DNA of 64,000 nucleotides from contig UPZG01000001.1 of NCBI GenBank assembly GCA_900538705.1, forward strand, positions 682,001-746,000. Direction: 5' to 3'. The position numbers and the translations under genes were made by a program. Below, in pieces: positions 36,112 to 43,800 of the stretch. The stretch comes from an uncultured Porphyromonadaceae bacterium (GTDB taxonomy: Bacteria > Bacteroidota > Bacteroidia > Bacteroidales > Barnesiellaceae_A). The notes below the pieces were generated by a model. That model ran no database searches. It was not told the origin of the DNA and saw only the letters and a program-made list of their open reading frames with translations. Numbering within the stretch: position 1 is the first letter of the stretch; each line of letters opens with the position of its first letter.

Positions 36112-36211
36112 TTACGGAAAATCTGTGAGATAATCGCCGGATTGCAGCGGATTAAAAACAGTGTAATTTGAGCATCGGGAGAAATCGTAGTATTGGGGCA
36201 GACGGTAGAGC
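36112..36211 (+). repeat. 100-bp direct repeat, right copy
   Basis: Second copy of the repeat at 32775-32874: 95 of 100 positions are identical, with the differences scattered (T/G, A/G, T/C, A/G, G/T). The flanks on both sides differ from those of the left copy, so the homology has sharp limits. The two copies are 3337 bases apart and enclose the relaxase relic and the export module. Confidence 0.9.
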
Positions 36212-36425
36212 GGAAGTTGCCAAGTTGTGGAATTTACGGATTTTGCTCAATGCTATTTCCTGTATGCTGAGGAGCTAATTCCGCTGGTAAATTTGACCTT
36301 AAAATAGACGGTGTTTCACAAGTAAGTTGGTTCAGACGCAAGAAGGGCGGGTTTATGGAGGCGTTGGGATGGCCGAAAAGCAGAAGAAGCCCAAATAGAG
36401 AACTGAAATTATAAAACACACCCCT
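36212..36425. other. gene-free remnant right of the repeat
   Basis: No intact gene. A 46-codon open stretch after an in-frame TGA (about 36276-36413, containing WFRRKKGG) lacks a proper start and is not recognised. It may be decayed mobile-element coding sequence. Confidence 0.35.
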
Positions 36426-36468
36426 AAGTCGTAATAGTTCTCCCGTAGAGTGCTTATTATTACGACTT
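36426..36468 (+). repeat. 11-bp inverted repeat with 21-base loop
   Basis: AAGTCGTAATA (36426-36436) and its exact complement (36458-36468), followed by TTTACTAATTTTG. It could be a transcription terminator or part of an oriT of the mobile element whose relaxase relic lies 3 kb to the left. The long loop is unusual for a terminator. Confidence 0.55.
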
Positions 36469-36547
36469 TTTACTAATTTTGTAGTTGGATTGAGGGAACT
36501 CTCACTCCAAAACATACAAAAAAGAAGAAGCATTATGCTTATCTTGA

Positions 36548-36664
36548 ACTTGAAAACGTAGGAAATTTTCAAATTAGATGCAAGGATAGCATAGTGGTTC
36601 TCACGCATATAGCGTGGGCTGCTATTGTTACATCTGCATCTATGGTTTCCTACGACCTTCAAGT
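36548..36664 (+). ncRNA. rod-like structured element, possible RNA or folded DNA site
   Basis: Five nested complementary segments stack into one long hairpin. ACTTGAA 36548-36554 pairs with 36658-36664; CGTAGGAAA 36557-36565 with 36646-36654; AGATGCA 36576-36582 with 36635-36641; ATAGCA 36586-36591 with 36620-36625; CACGC 36602-36606 with 36612-36616 around ATATA. That is 34 paired positions, all Watson-Crick, with asymmetric internal loops between stems. It lies about 84 bases upstream of the retropepsin-like gene. It could be a leader RNA, a small RNA, or a recombination site active as single-stranded DNA. I do not recognise the family. Confidence 0.6.
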
Positions 36665-36747
36665 AAGAGTGTGACGTACAGTTCCACGCTTATTTGTAGG
36701 TCAGATTACGATAGTAATGATAATGTTAAACAATAATACAACAGATT

Positions 36748-38073
36748 ATGAAGAGACTCATTCTTGCCGTATGGATATGTTTAGGTTCATTTTCATTTGG
36801 ATATAGTCAAAGTTCGGATGAAAAAATAGCTGATGCAATGAATAATTCAGACTGGTTTGCATTGGATTCTTTATATCAAGCAGAACCCAGAGATTCAATC
36901 AGCGATTTTTTTGAAATATTTTCTCGTTGCCTTATAGGAAACAGGTTAAATCGTCCAGATGTTTCTATTCCTGCGTTTACGGAATTATTCAACACTCAGT
37001 CAGAAAATCTTGATCTTGGCAATATGCTCAGTTCCTCTATGATGTTTGCAATGGACTTAAGCAGAGTTGGAGATAATAAGGCTGCAGCAGAAATGTTATC
37101 TTCAATTCTTGGCTCAATACGCACTTATCTTGATAGTACAACCATTGTAGGTGTGCAGCAATTTATCGACCAATATGAAGCACTATCTACGTACAATCCA
37201 TATAAAATCACATTTGAAAATTCGGCAGGAACTATTCCATTTGAGATTGTACCTGTTGGCCCGGAAAAGAATAATTCGGTATTAATACATCTAAGAGACA
37301 GTTATATAAATGGAGTTGAAGCTGATATTACTTTTGATACAGGAGCAGGAGTAAATATCATTTCAGAATCATTAGCCCTTAAATATAATTTAATTCCACT
37401 CGAAGCATCGAGTACTGTTGGTGGAGCAGGTATACAACATGGGGGTTACGCAATAGCAAAGGAATTGAAAATTGGAGATGTGATTGTTACAGATGTTCCT
37501 TTTTATGTCATAAATATAACAACCAATAACGAAGAGGCAGACAAATATGTCGACTGTTTCGATATTGTTGTCGGTAGCGAACTGATGTTACAACTCAAAG
37601 ACCTGACCATAGATTTTGTTAATCATAAAATTACAGTTCCATCGGTTGCTCCCAAGCGAAGCCAAGTGTCTCCAAACATGTGTTTTTCATCCAGCATGAA
37701 TTTATTGGGCAAGGGTAGTGTACAAGGTAACAAAATGTTAATGAATATTGATACCGGTGATGCATCGTATGGTTCGTTAGACAACAGATTCTTTGAGAAT
37801 AACAAAGAATACATCACCACTCATTGTAAATTAGATACTATCAGAGGTGCAGGAATTGGAGGTGTACATATATCGGAGTGTTATCGCATACAAAACGTGG
37901 AACTTGAATTAGGAAATAGTCAATTATCTGTACCCGAAATGGCTGTTTTATTGGAAAAGAATACAGATGGTATATTATATTCTTACCAATGTAATTTAGG
38001 GCTAAAATCGTTGATGCTTTTTAGCAAAGTACGATTCAATATGGTTGATTTTGTATTGACAACATTTGAATAA
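36748..38073 (+). CDS. secreted retropepsin-like protein with two DTG motifs
   Basis: An exported protein of 441 residues with a signal peptide (about 1-20, ending GYSQ). Residues about 25-150 are helical, repeat-like and Ala/Leu-rich. Two aspartyl-protease-type halves follow: ADITFDTGAGVNIIS (D197) with the second family motif in FDIVVGSELML (about 271-281), and KMLMNIDTGDASYGS (D335) with a GAGIGG segment after it. Retropepsins normally carry one DTG per chain and dimerise; here both could come from one chain, as in pepsin. Base composition is visibly more AT-rich than the flanking core genes, which suggests acquisition. Protease activity is inferred, not shown. Confidence 0.78.
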   Translation: MKRLILAVWICLGSFSFGYSQSSDEKIADAMNNSDWFALDSLYQAEPRDSISDFFEIFSRCLIGNRLNRPDVSIPAFTELFNTQSENLDLGNMLSSSMMFAMDLSRVGDNKAAAEMLSSILGSIRTYLDSTTIVGVQQFIDQYEALSTYNPYKITFENSAGTIPFEIVPVGPEKNNSVLIHLRDSYINGVEADITFDTGAGVNIISESLALKYNLIPLEASSTVGGAGIQHGGYAIAKELKIGDVIVTDVPFYVINITTNNEEADKYVDCFDIVVGSELMLQLKDLTIDFVNHKITVPSVAPKRSQVSPNMCFSSSMNLLGKGSVQGNKMLMNIDTGDASYGSLDNRFFENNKEYITTHCKLDTIRGAGIGGVHISECYRIQNVELELGNSQLSVPEMAVLLEKNTDGILYSYQCNLGLKSLMLFSKVRFNMVDFVLTTFE

Positions 38074-38509
38074 AAGTAAATATCCTTCCTTGCAAAAGTT
38101 GTTGAAAATCTGTGGAATGAACTCGTAAAAAATACAATTGGAAGCAGAATATTTATTGATTTGTGTTGCTATGAAAGATGCTGAACTTTCTGAAATTTTT
38201 TCGAGACAGATAGTCCGGCCTTAAAATACGGTTCCGATAAGACACTGGCTGTTCTTTATATCACTTTGTACATTGGTCTCTGAGACTATTTACAGGCGAT
38301 GTCGTATGATTCATATATCTGTATCGTGATGCATTCAGGCAGCAATAATAAAAACGGCAATAGTATTTGGACTACAAACAAAGAGCGAGTGTGGGTATAG
38401 CTTCTTATATTTTTGTGAAAAGTTATGCGGGAATAATTGCGGGCTTGTAATCCTTTATAAAAAGAGATAAATGGAGTGAATAACTATATCTTGTCTGCAC
38501 TTTTTCCCT
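38074..38509. other. gene-free interval
   Basis: About 440 AT-rich bases with no credible gene, RNA or repeat. An 11-base match to the direct repeat (GAAAATCTGTG, 38104-38114) is too short to interpret. Confidence 0.4.
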
Positions 38510-38517
38510 TATATTTG
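38510..38517 (+). promoter_or_regulatory. -7 box before the EFR1 gene
   Basis: TATATTTG, a full -7 match 27 bases before the ATG. The nearest -33 candidate (CTTG) is only 16 bases away, short of the usual 19-21. Confidence 0.35.
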
Positions 38518-38544
38518 TTTTTATATTATAGCTAAAACTGATAT

Positions 38545-39348
38545 ATGATACTCTATTTTTCGGCAACGGGCAATAGTCGTTATGTTGCAACGGCTCTGGC
38601 GCAGGCGGTAGGAGAACAGACGCTTGTCGATTTGCGACCATATATGAAGAAGGATGCCCGTCCTTTGACCATTACGCTTTCTGACGGCGAGTCTTTGGGA
38701 TTTGTTTTTCCCGTACATTCTTGGGGAATGCCTAAATACTTGGCCGATGTTATCACGAAGATGCATGTAAAAGGTTATGTGGCTGGTGAAAATTATACCT
38801 ATATGTTGAGCACATGTGGCGATGATGTAGGCTGCTTGCCTAAACAGTGGAGCCGTGTGTTGCAAAAAGCAGGAGTAGAAAACGATGCTGCTTTTTCGGT
38901 CGCGATGCCTAATACGTATGTGCTATTTCCGGGTTTCGATATAGATGACAGTGCTGTGAGTGATCGGAAGCTGGCTGAGGCACCGGCAGCCATTCAGCGC
39001 ATTGCGGCTCAAATAGTGAATCGTGAAAAAGGCGATTTTACTCATCATGGCGGTATGCCGGGATTCAAGACACGGGTAATACATCCGCTTTTCATACGTT
39101 ATTCTACGAGCGATAAACCGTTTCATGTAGATGCAAATCTATGTATAGGATGTGGACAATGTGTGCAGTCGTGTCCGGTAGATAATATTACACTTACACA
39201 AAAGAATCCGTGTAAGGATGATAAATATATGCCCGAATGGCATGGGCGATGCCTTACTTGTTTGGCATGCTATCACTACTGTCCTACGCATGCCATTGCT
39301 TATGGTTCTAAAACCCAAGGCAAGCATTTTTATACATGTCCGTTCTGA
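38545..39348 (+). CDS. EFR1-type flavodoxin-ferredoxin fusion protein
   Basis: Cytoplasmic redox protein of 267 residues. The N-terminal flavodoxin-like domain starts ILYFSATGNSRYVA (FMN phosphate loop) and includes FVFPVHSWGMP. The C-terminal region carries two 4Fe-4S motifs: CIGCGQCVQSCPVD (about residues 204-217) and CLTCLACYHYCPTHAI (about 238-253). This layout is the EFR1 family, common in anaerobes and thought to move low-potential electrons; the partner is unknown. It is closed by a terminator. Confidence 0.93.
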   Translation: MILYFSATGNSRYVATALAQAVGEQTLVDLRPYMKKDARPLTITLSDGESLGFVFPVHSWGMPKYLADVITKMHVKGYVAGENYTYMLSTCGDDVGCLPKQWSRVLQKAGVENDAAFSVAMPNTYVLFPGFDIDDSAVSDRKLAEAPAAIQRIAAQIVNREKGDFTHHGGMPGFKTRVIHPLFIRYSTSDKPFHVDANLCIGCGQCVQSCPVDNITLTQKNPCKDDKYMPEWHGRCLTCLACYHYCPTHAIAYGSKTQGKHFYTCPF

Positions 39349-39385
39349 TAAAGACAAGCATTTTATAGAGAAAAAGTTGGTAATA

Positions 39386-39428
39386 AGGTGATACACTATA
39401 ATTTTTATGGTGTGTCACCTTTGTTTTG
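39386..39428 (+). terminator. terminator after the EFR1 gene
   Basis: An 11-bp stem (AGGTGATACAC with GTGTGTCACCT, one G-U pair) around a 13-base loop, followed by TTGTTTTG, 38 bases after the stop codon. From here to 39758 only a GTG-initiated in-frame extension of the next gene is seen. Confidence 0.8.
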
Positions 39429-39758
39429 TATAGATTAAGTTATTGAAAATAAGATGGATATAAATTCTGTATGACATATTAGGATGCAGAGCTTGGGTTG
39501 TGTGTATTGCTGTGTAGGTGGGTTTGTGTGCCGATAATTTACTATTTTTGTCATGCCAATATAGTGCCGGTTGTACGTAAAAACATTGGTATATATTTAT
39601 CAGTCAGTGCGTAGAGAGCTAAAGTGCTACAAGATAGTGATGGTGGTTCTGTACTATGGGAAGTTGAAGCATGGAGCTTCTTCCGGCGATATAACAACTA
39701 TGAAGGAGAAGCACACAATATGCTACGCAATGACTGCACATCGATAAGAGACAACGAT

Positions 39759-40985
39759 ATGAAAAGAAAAGCAATGGCTACGGCGATTAACCCATCGGGT
39801 GTGATGCAAGGTACAACATATGCCATCTTGTTTACTATAGGATTTTGCCACCTGCTCAACGATATGATACAGTCGGTTATACCGGCACTTTATCCATTGT
39901 TGAAAGATTCCTATGGTTTTAATTTTGCGCAGATAGGTATTATTACTTTTGTTTTTCAGTTAGCTTCATCGATATTCCAACCCTTTGTGGGTAGTTATGC
40001 CGATCGCCATCCATTACCTTATTCGCTTTCAGTAGGTATGTGTTTTACTTTGGCAGGCTTGGTGGCACTGGCTTTTGCATCCGATTTTTTGCTTATACTC
40101 CTTGCCGTAGCTGTAATAGGTTGCGGCTCTTCGATATTTCATCCCGAGGCTTCTCGGGTAGCTCAGATGGCCTCTGGTGGAAAGAAAAGCTTGGCTCAGT
40201 CTATTTTTCAGGTAGGAGGCAATGGCGGTAGTGCTATCGGGCCGTTGTTGGCTGCACTGATTGTGATACCCTATGGGCAACATGCCGTAGGGTGGTTTGC
40301 GTGTGCTGCTTTGTTGGCATCGTCGCTATTGGTAAAGGTGGGGCACTGGTATAGCCGTAGGCTTGCTGTGGCACGAGAGCGCCGTGGCGACATGCCAGTG
40401 CAGACATGTACGTTACCTCGACATACCATCAATCGGGCAATGGCCATATTGGTTTTGATGATATTCTCGAAATACTTTTTCAATGCCTGTATGACCAGCT
40501 ATTTTACCTTCTATCTCATAGAAAAATTTGGAGTTACGGTGCAACAGTCGCAATATTGTCTTTTTGCCTATTTGGCCGCTTTTGCCATAGGTACGTTGGC
40601 TGGCGGTTTCTTGGGCGACCGCTACGGACGTAAGTATGTCATCCTATTTTCTATTCTTGGGGCTGCACCTTTTACGCTTGTCATGCCATATCTTGGACTG
40701 ACGGGCACTATTGTTACTGCAGTTATCACGGGTCTTATCATAGCCTCGGCCTTCTCGGCCATTGTCGTTTATGCCACCGATTTGCGTCCCGATAAGGTCG
40801 GTATGGTTGCCGGTATTTTCTTTGGCCTGATGTTTGGTTTAGGCGGTATAGGTTCGGCATTTTTTGGCTGGCTTGCCGACGTTACAAGTATAGAGTTTAT
40901 TTTTGAGGTAAGTACATGGTTGCCTTTGCTGGGTATTGTTGCGGTATTTTTGCCCGATGTGCGACCGGCAACATCCTCGAAGTAG
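39759..40985 (+). CDS. MFS transporter, fosmidomycin-resistance (Fsr)-like
   Basis: Twelve-helix exporter of 408 residues resembling E. coli Fsr. The block GFCHLLNDMIQSVIPALYPLLK (about 24-45), SYADRHPLPYSLSVGM, and GCGSSIFHPEASRVAQMASGGKKSLAQSIFQVGGNGGSAIGPLL are typical of this subfamily. The start is uncertain: ATG at 39759 gives a length matching Fsr (406 residues), ATG at 39720 has AAGGAG 11 bases upstream, and an open frame extends back to a GTG at 39624. The extra N-terminal residues do not look like transporter sequence. Confidence 0.88.
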   Translation: MKRKAMATAINPSGVMQGTTYAILFTIGFCHLLNDMIQSVIPALYPLLKDSYGFNFAQIGIITFVFQLASSIFQPFVGSYADRHPLPYSLSVGMCFTLAGLVALAFASDFLLILLAVAVIGCGSSIFHPEASRVAQMASGGKKSLAQSIFQVGGNGGSAIGPLLAALIVIPYGQHAVGWFACAALLASSLLVKVGHWYSRRLAVARERRGDMPVQTCTLPRHTINRAMAILVLMIFSKYFFNACMTSYFTFYLIEKFGVTVQQSQYCLFAYLAAFAIGTLAGGFLGDRYGRKYVILFSILGAAPFTLVMPYLGLTGTIVTAVITGLIIASAFSAIVVYATDLRPDKVGMVAGIFFGLMFGLGGIGSAFFGWLADVTSIEFIFEVSTWLPLLGIVAVFLPDVRPATSSK

Positions 40986-41025
40986 TAACGGGAATATTCG
41001 GGCAACGTATCGGGATGTAAGCTTC

Positions 41026-41553
41026 ATGCGAGATATGGAAAACAAGATATTCACACAACGTTATTTATCGCCTTGCGGAGAGTTGTTGTTGGGCTCTTTG
41101 GACAACCGTTTGTGTATGTGCAATTGGATAGTAGAGAAGCATCCAGGCAGGGTAGAACGTCGCTTGCAGCGTATGTTGAATGCTCGTTTCGAGTCGTCTG
41201 CGTCGCCTGTCATACAAGAGGCTGCGAAACAATTAGACCAATATTTTGGAGGTGAGCGTAAGACGTTTGATGTGCCGTTGCTTTTTGCCGGCACGTTGTT
41301 TCAAAAGCAAGTTTGGAACGAGTTGCTCACAATCCCTTATGGCTCAACTCTTTCGTATGCAGCTTTGGCCGCACAGATAGGAGCTCCTTCAGCAGTACGC
41401 GCTGTAGCAAATGCCAATGGTGCCAATGCAATTTCTCTTTTTGTCCCTTGCCATCGTGTCATAGGCAGCGACCATACTCTTACCGGATATGGTGGAGGTA
41501 TGGTTGCTAAAAAATTCTTACTCGAACTGGAGCAAAAGTGGTGTAACAGCTGA
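41026..41553 (+). CDS. ogt: methylated-DNA--protein-cysteine methyltransferase
   Basis: Suicide DNA-repair enzyme (175 residues) that moves methyl groups from O6-methylguanine to its own Cys. The active site is in FVPCHRVIGSD (Cys about residue 143), preceded by FQKQVWNELLTIPYGSTLSYAALAAQIG (helix-turn-helix region) and NGANAISL; GYGGGMVAKKFLLELE follows. It begins 40 bases after the MFS gene and could be co-transcribed. ATG at 41035 is an equally possible start. Confidence 0.95.
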   Translation: MRDMENKIFTQRYLSPCGELLLGSLDNRLCMCNWIVEKHPGRVERRLQRMLNARFESSASPVIQEAAKQLDQYFGGERKTFDVPLLFAGTLFQKQVWNELLTIPYGSTLSYAALAAQIGAPSAVRAVANANGANAISLFVPCHRVIGSDHTLTGYGGGMVAKKFLLELEQKWCNS

Positions 41554-41758
41554 CTTGTTGTAGGCTTGTCATTGCCGTTGAATATTATGGGTTGTGATGC
41601 GAGAGGGGCTGTCGTAGATATGCATCGCACGAATAATTTATTCCGTAGGGTAGATGTGTGAGTTGCTTGTTATACTACTATCGGCGAGCGTAATGTGAAG
41701 TTATGTGCATAGCGTGGCGAAAATAGGTAAAGAGCAGAAAAGAGAAATAAAAAATCAT
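41554..41758. other. gene-free interval before dnaN
   Basis: No gene or RNA is seen. No convincing terminator for ogt is found; the dnaN promoter box follows at 41759. Confidence 0.4.
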
Positions 41759-41766
41759 TATCTTTG
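41759..41766 (+). promoter_or_regulatory. -7 box of the dnaN operon
   Basis: TATCTTTG, a full match, 101 bases before the dnaN ATG. The region at the -33 position is A-rich without TTTG, so the call is moderate. Confidence 0.42.
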
Positions 41767-41866
41767 TCCTGTATAATGGTCCTTTCGGCATGGCAGCCGT
41801 ATGTGCAGAATTACCGGCAGTAGCCGGCAAACAGACAATTTGGAAAACAAGAAAACCATATAGATT

Positions 41867-42991
41867 ATGAAATTTATCGTATCGAGCACGGCGTTGCTCT
41901 CACATTTGCAAATTATCAGCCGAGTTATCAACTCAAAAAATTCAATGGCTATTTTGGATAACTTTCTTTTTGAGTTGAAAGATAACGAGTTGGTTGTTAC
42001 GGCATCCGATCAGGAAACGGTGATGACTACCAGTATCGAAGTAATGGACGTGACAGGTGAAGGGTGCTTTGCTGTGTCGGCAAAGATATTGCTTGACCCT
42101 CTCAAAGAGCTGCCCGAGCAACCTTTGACCTTTGATATTAACGATGATAATCTGGAGATATTTATCAATTATCAGAACGGACGATTCAACCTTATGGGTA
42201 TCAATGGTACGGAGTATCCTCAAGGACGTCCGCTCAACAGCGATGCAGCCAGCTTATATATGTCATCCGAGAATTTGCTCAAAGGTATCAGCTATACTCT
42301 TTTTGCTACTGCCGACGATGTATATCGTCCTATTATGAACGGTATTTATTTCGACATTTATCCTGAGTATATGGCTTTTGTAGCATCCGATATTCATAAG
42401 TTGGTACGTTTCCACGAGCTTTCGGTAAAAACAGGTTTGCGCTCATCGTTTATCTTGCCCAAGAAGCCCGCTACGTTATTGAAAGCCATTCTGCCGAAGG
42501 AGACCGGCGATGTACGTGTAGAGTTCGATGAGAAGAGTGCACGTTTTACGCTGTCCGATTTTGTCCTCACATGTCGTCTCATAGAGGGTAATTATCCCAA
42601 CTACAACTCGGTAATACCGCAAAACAGTCCTAATGTACTTACGATAGACCGTGCTCTTTTTGTCAATGTATTGCGCCGTGTATCGGTATTCTCTGACCAA
42701 GCACTGGGTCTGGTAGAGCTTGCTTTTGAGAACAATAAAATGGTTGTATCGACACAAAATATCGACTATTCTATTTCGGCTACCGAGAGCGTTTCATGTA
42801 ACTATTCGGGACAGAAGTTTACCATTGGCTTTAATGCTCCCAAGCTTATAGAGGTTATCAACACGATTCAGTCAGATGAGGTAACATTAGCTATGTCTGA
42901 TGCCAGCCGGGCAGGTGTGATATGCCCTGTGGCCAACGACGATAACGAAGAGTTGCTCATGCTGCTCATGCCTATGTTGCTTAATAAATAA
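41867..42991 (+). CDS. dnaN: DNA polymerase III sliding clamp, beta subunit
   Basis: The beta clamp (374 residues) encircles DNA and tethers the replicase. Three homologous domains of about 120 residues are recognisable; MKFIVSSTALLSHLQIISRVI starts the first, ENLLKGISYTLFATADDVYRPIMNGIYFDI (about 128-157) starts the second, and the C-terminus ends CPVANDDNEELLMLLMPMLL, corresponding to the P-M-R/L tail that shapes the peptide-binding cleft. It is not next to dnaA here; it heads a run with a DnaQ-type exonuclease and coaBC, an arrangement seen in Bacteroidales. Confidence 0.97.
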   Translation: MKFIVSSTALLSHLQIISRVINSKNSMAILDNFLFELKDNELVVTASDQETVMTTSIEVMDVTGEGCFAVSAKILLDPLKELPEQPLTFDINDDNLEIFINYQNGRFNLMGINGTEYPQGRPLNSDAASLYMSSENLLKGISYTLFATADDVYRPIMNGIYFDIYPEYMAFVASDIHKLVRFHELSVKTGLRSSFILPKKPATLLKAILPKETGDVRVEFDEKSARFTLSDFVLTCRLIEGNYPNYNSVIPQNSPNVLTIDRALFVNVLRRVSVFSDQALGLVELAFENNKMVVSTQNIDYSISATESVSCNYSGQKFTIGFNAPKLIEVINTIQSDEVTLAMSDASRAGVICPVANDDNEELLMLLMPMLLNK

Positions 42992-43013
42992 TCCCTCTCC
43001 AAAATAGACCGTT

Positions 43014-43793
43014 ATGGAAATAAAACTCACTCGGCCGGTGGTGTTCTTCGACTTGGAAACCACAGGAACGAGCATAACACACGACCGCATTGTAGAGCTT
43101 TCGTATATCAAAGTCTATCCCGATGGTAAAGAAGATAGTGAAACGATACGAGTTAACCCCGGCTGTCATATCCCTGCCGAGGCAACGGCTGTACATCACA
43201 TTACCGATGCCGATGTGGCCGATGCACCTCGTTTTGCCGAGATAGCACCTCGTGTAGCTCAGATTTTTGCCGGTGCCGATATTGCCGGATACAACAGTAA
43301 TCGTTTCGATGTGCCTTTGCTTATGGAAGAGTGCCTGAGGGCGGGTGTCAACCTTGACCTATCGGCTTGTCGGTTTATCGATGTGCAGACGATTTTCCAT
43401 AAGATGGAGCAGCGCACACTGTCGGCGGCATATCTTTTCTATTGTGGTAAGACTCTCGATGGGGCTCACTCGGCCAATGCCGATACCCGGGCAACATACG
43501 AGGTGCTGAAAGCACAGCTCGACCGCTATCCGTTGTTGCAAAATAATGTAGAGTTTCTCTCGAAATTTTCTACACAGAACCGTAATGTCGATTTGGCCGG
43601 ACGTATCGTTTATAATGACCGAAACGTTGAGGTCTTCAATTTTGGCAAGTACAAGGGAATGGCCGTGAGTGAAGTTTTTGCCCGTGATCCGAGTTATTAT
43701 AACTGGATGATGCAAGGCGATTTCCCCCTCGATACAAAGAATATAGTGACGCGCATCAGAATGCGTATGATGAATACCTCATCGCATAAATAA
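43014..43793 (+). CDS. DnaQ-type 3'-5' exonuclease
   Basis: DEDDh exonuclease of 259 residues, probably the proofreading epsilon-like activity paired with the clamp gene upstream. ExoI is FFDLETTGTS (D and E about residues 12 and 14), ExoII GYNSNRFDVPLL (about 94-105), ExoIII HSANADTRATYEV (His/Asp about 150-155). The C-terminal extension (about 200-259, NFGKYKGMAVSEVFARDPSYYNWMM) looks like the small DUF3820-type domain that often trails such nucleases in this phylum. It begins 22 bases after dnaN. Confidence 0.93.
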   Translation: MEIKLTRPVVFFDLETTGTSITHDRIVELSYIKVYPDGKEDSETIRVNPGCHIPAEATAVHHITDADVADAPRFAEIAPRVAQIFAGADIAGYNSNRFDVPLLMEECLRAGVNLDLSACRFIDVQTIFHKMEQRTLSAAYLFYCGKTLDGAHSANADTRATYEVLKAQLDRYPLLQNNVEFLSKFSTQNRNVDLAGRIVYNDRNVEVFNFGKYKGMAVSEVFARDPSYYNWMMQGDFPLDTKNIVTRIRMRMMNTSSHK

Positions 43794-43800
43794 TAGGAGC

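Noticed and set aside
36234..36662. 142-residue minus-strand open frame across the hairpins
   Set aside because: It runs antisense through the nested inverted repeats, has no recognisable motif or promoter, and its composition looks like chance.
36655..36690. Group II intron domain V-like sequence (GTGACGTACAGTTCC)
   Set aside because: The 5' half of domain V with its AGC triad is absent, and no reverse transcriptase or other intron domain is present.
38104..38114. Third copy of the direct repeat (GAAAATCTGTG)
   Set aside because: Only 11 bases match and the flanks do not; this is expected by chance in AT-rich sequence.
39523..39550. Promoter TTTG-N16-TATTTTTG before the Fsr-like gene
   Set aside because: Both boxes match, but the 16-base spacer is outside the usual 19-21 range and the box lies about 200 bases from the chosen start.
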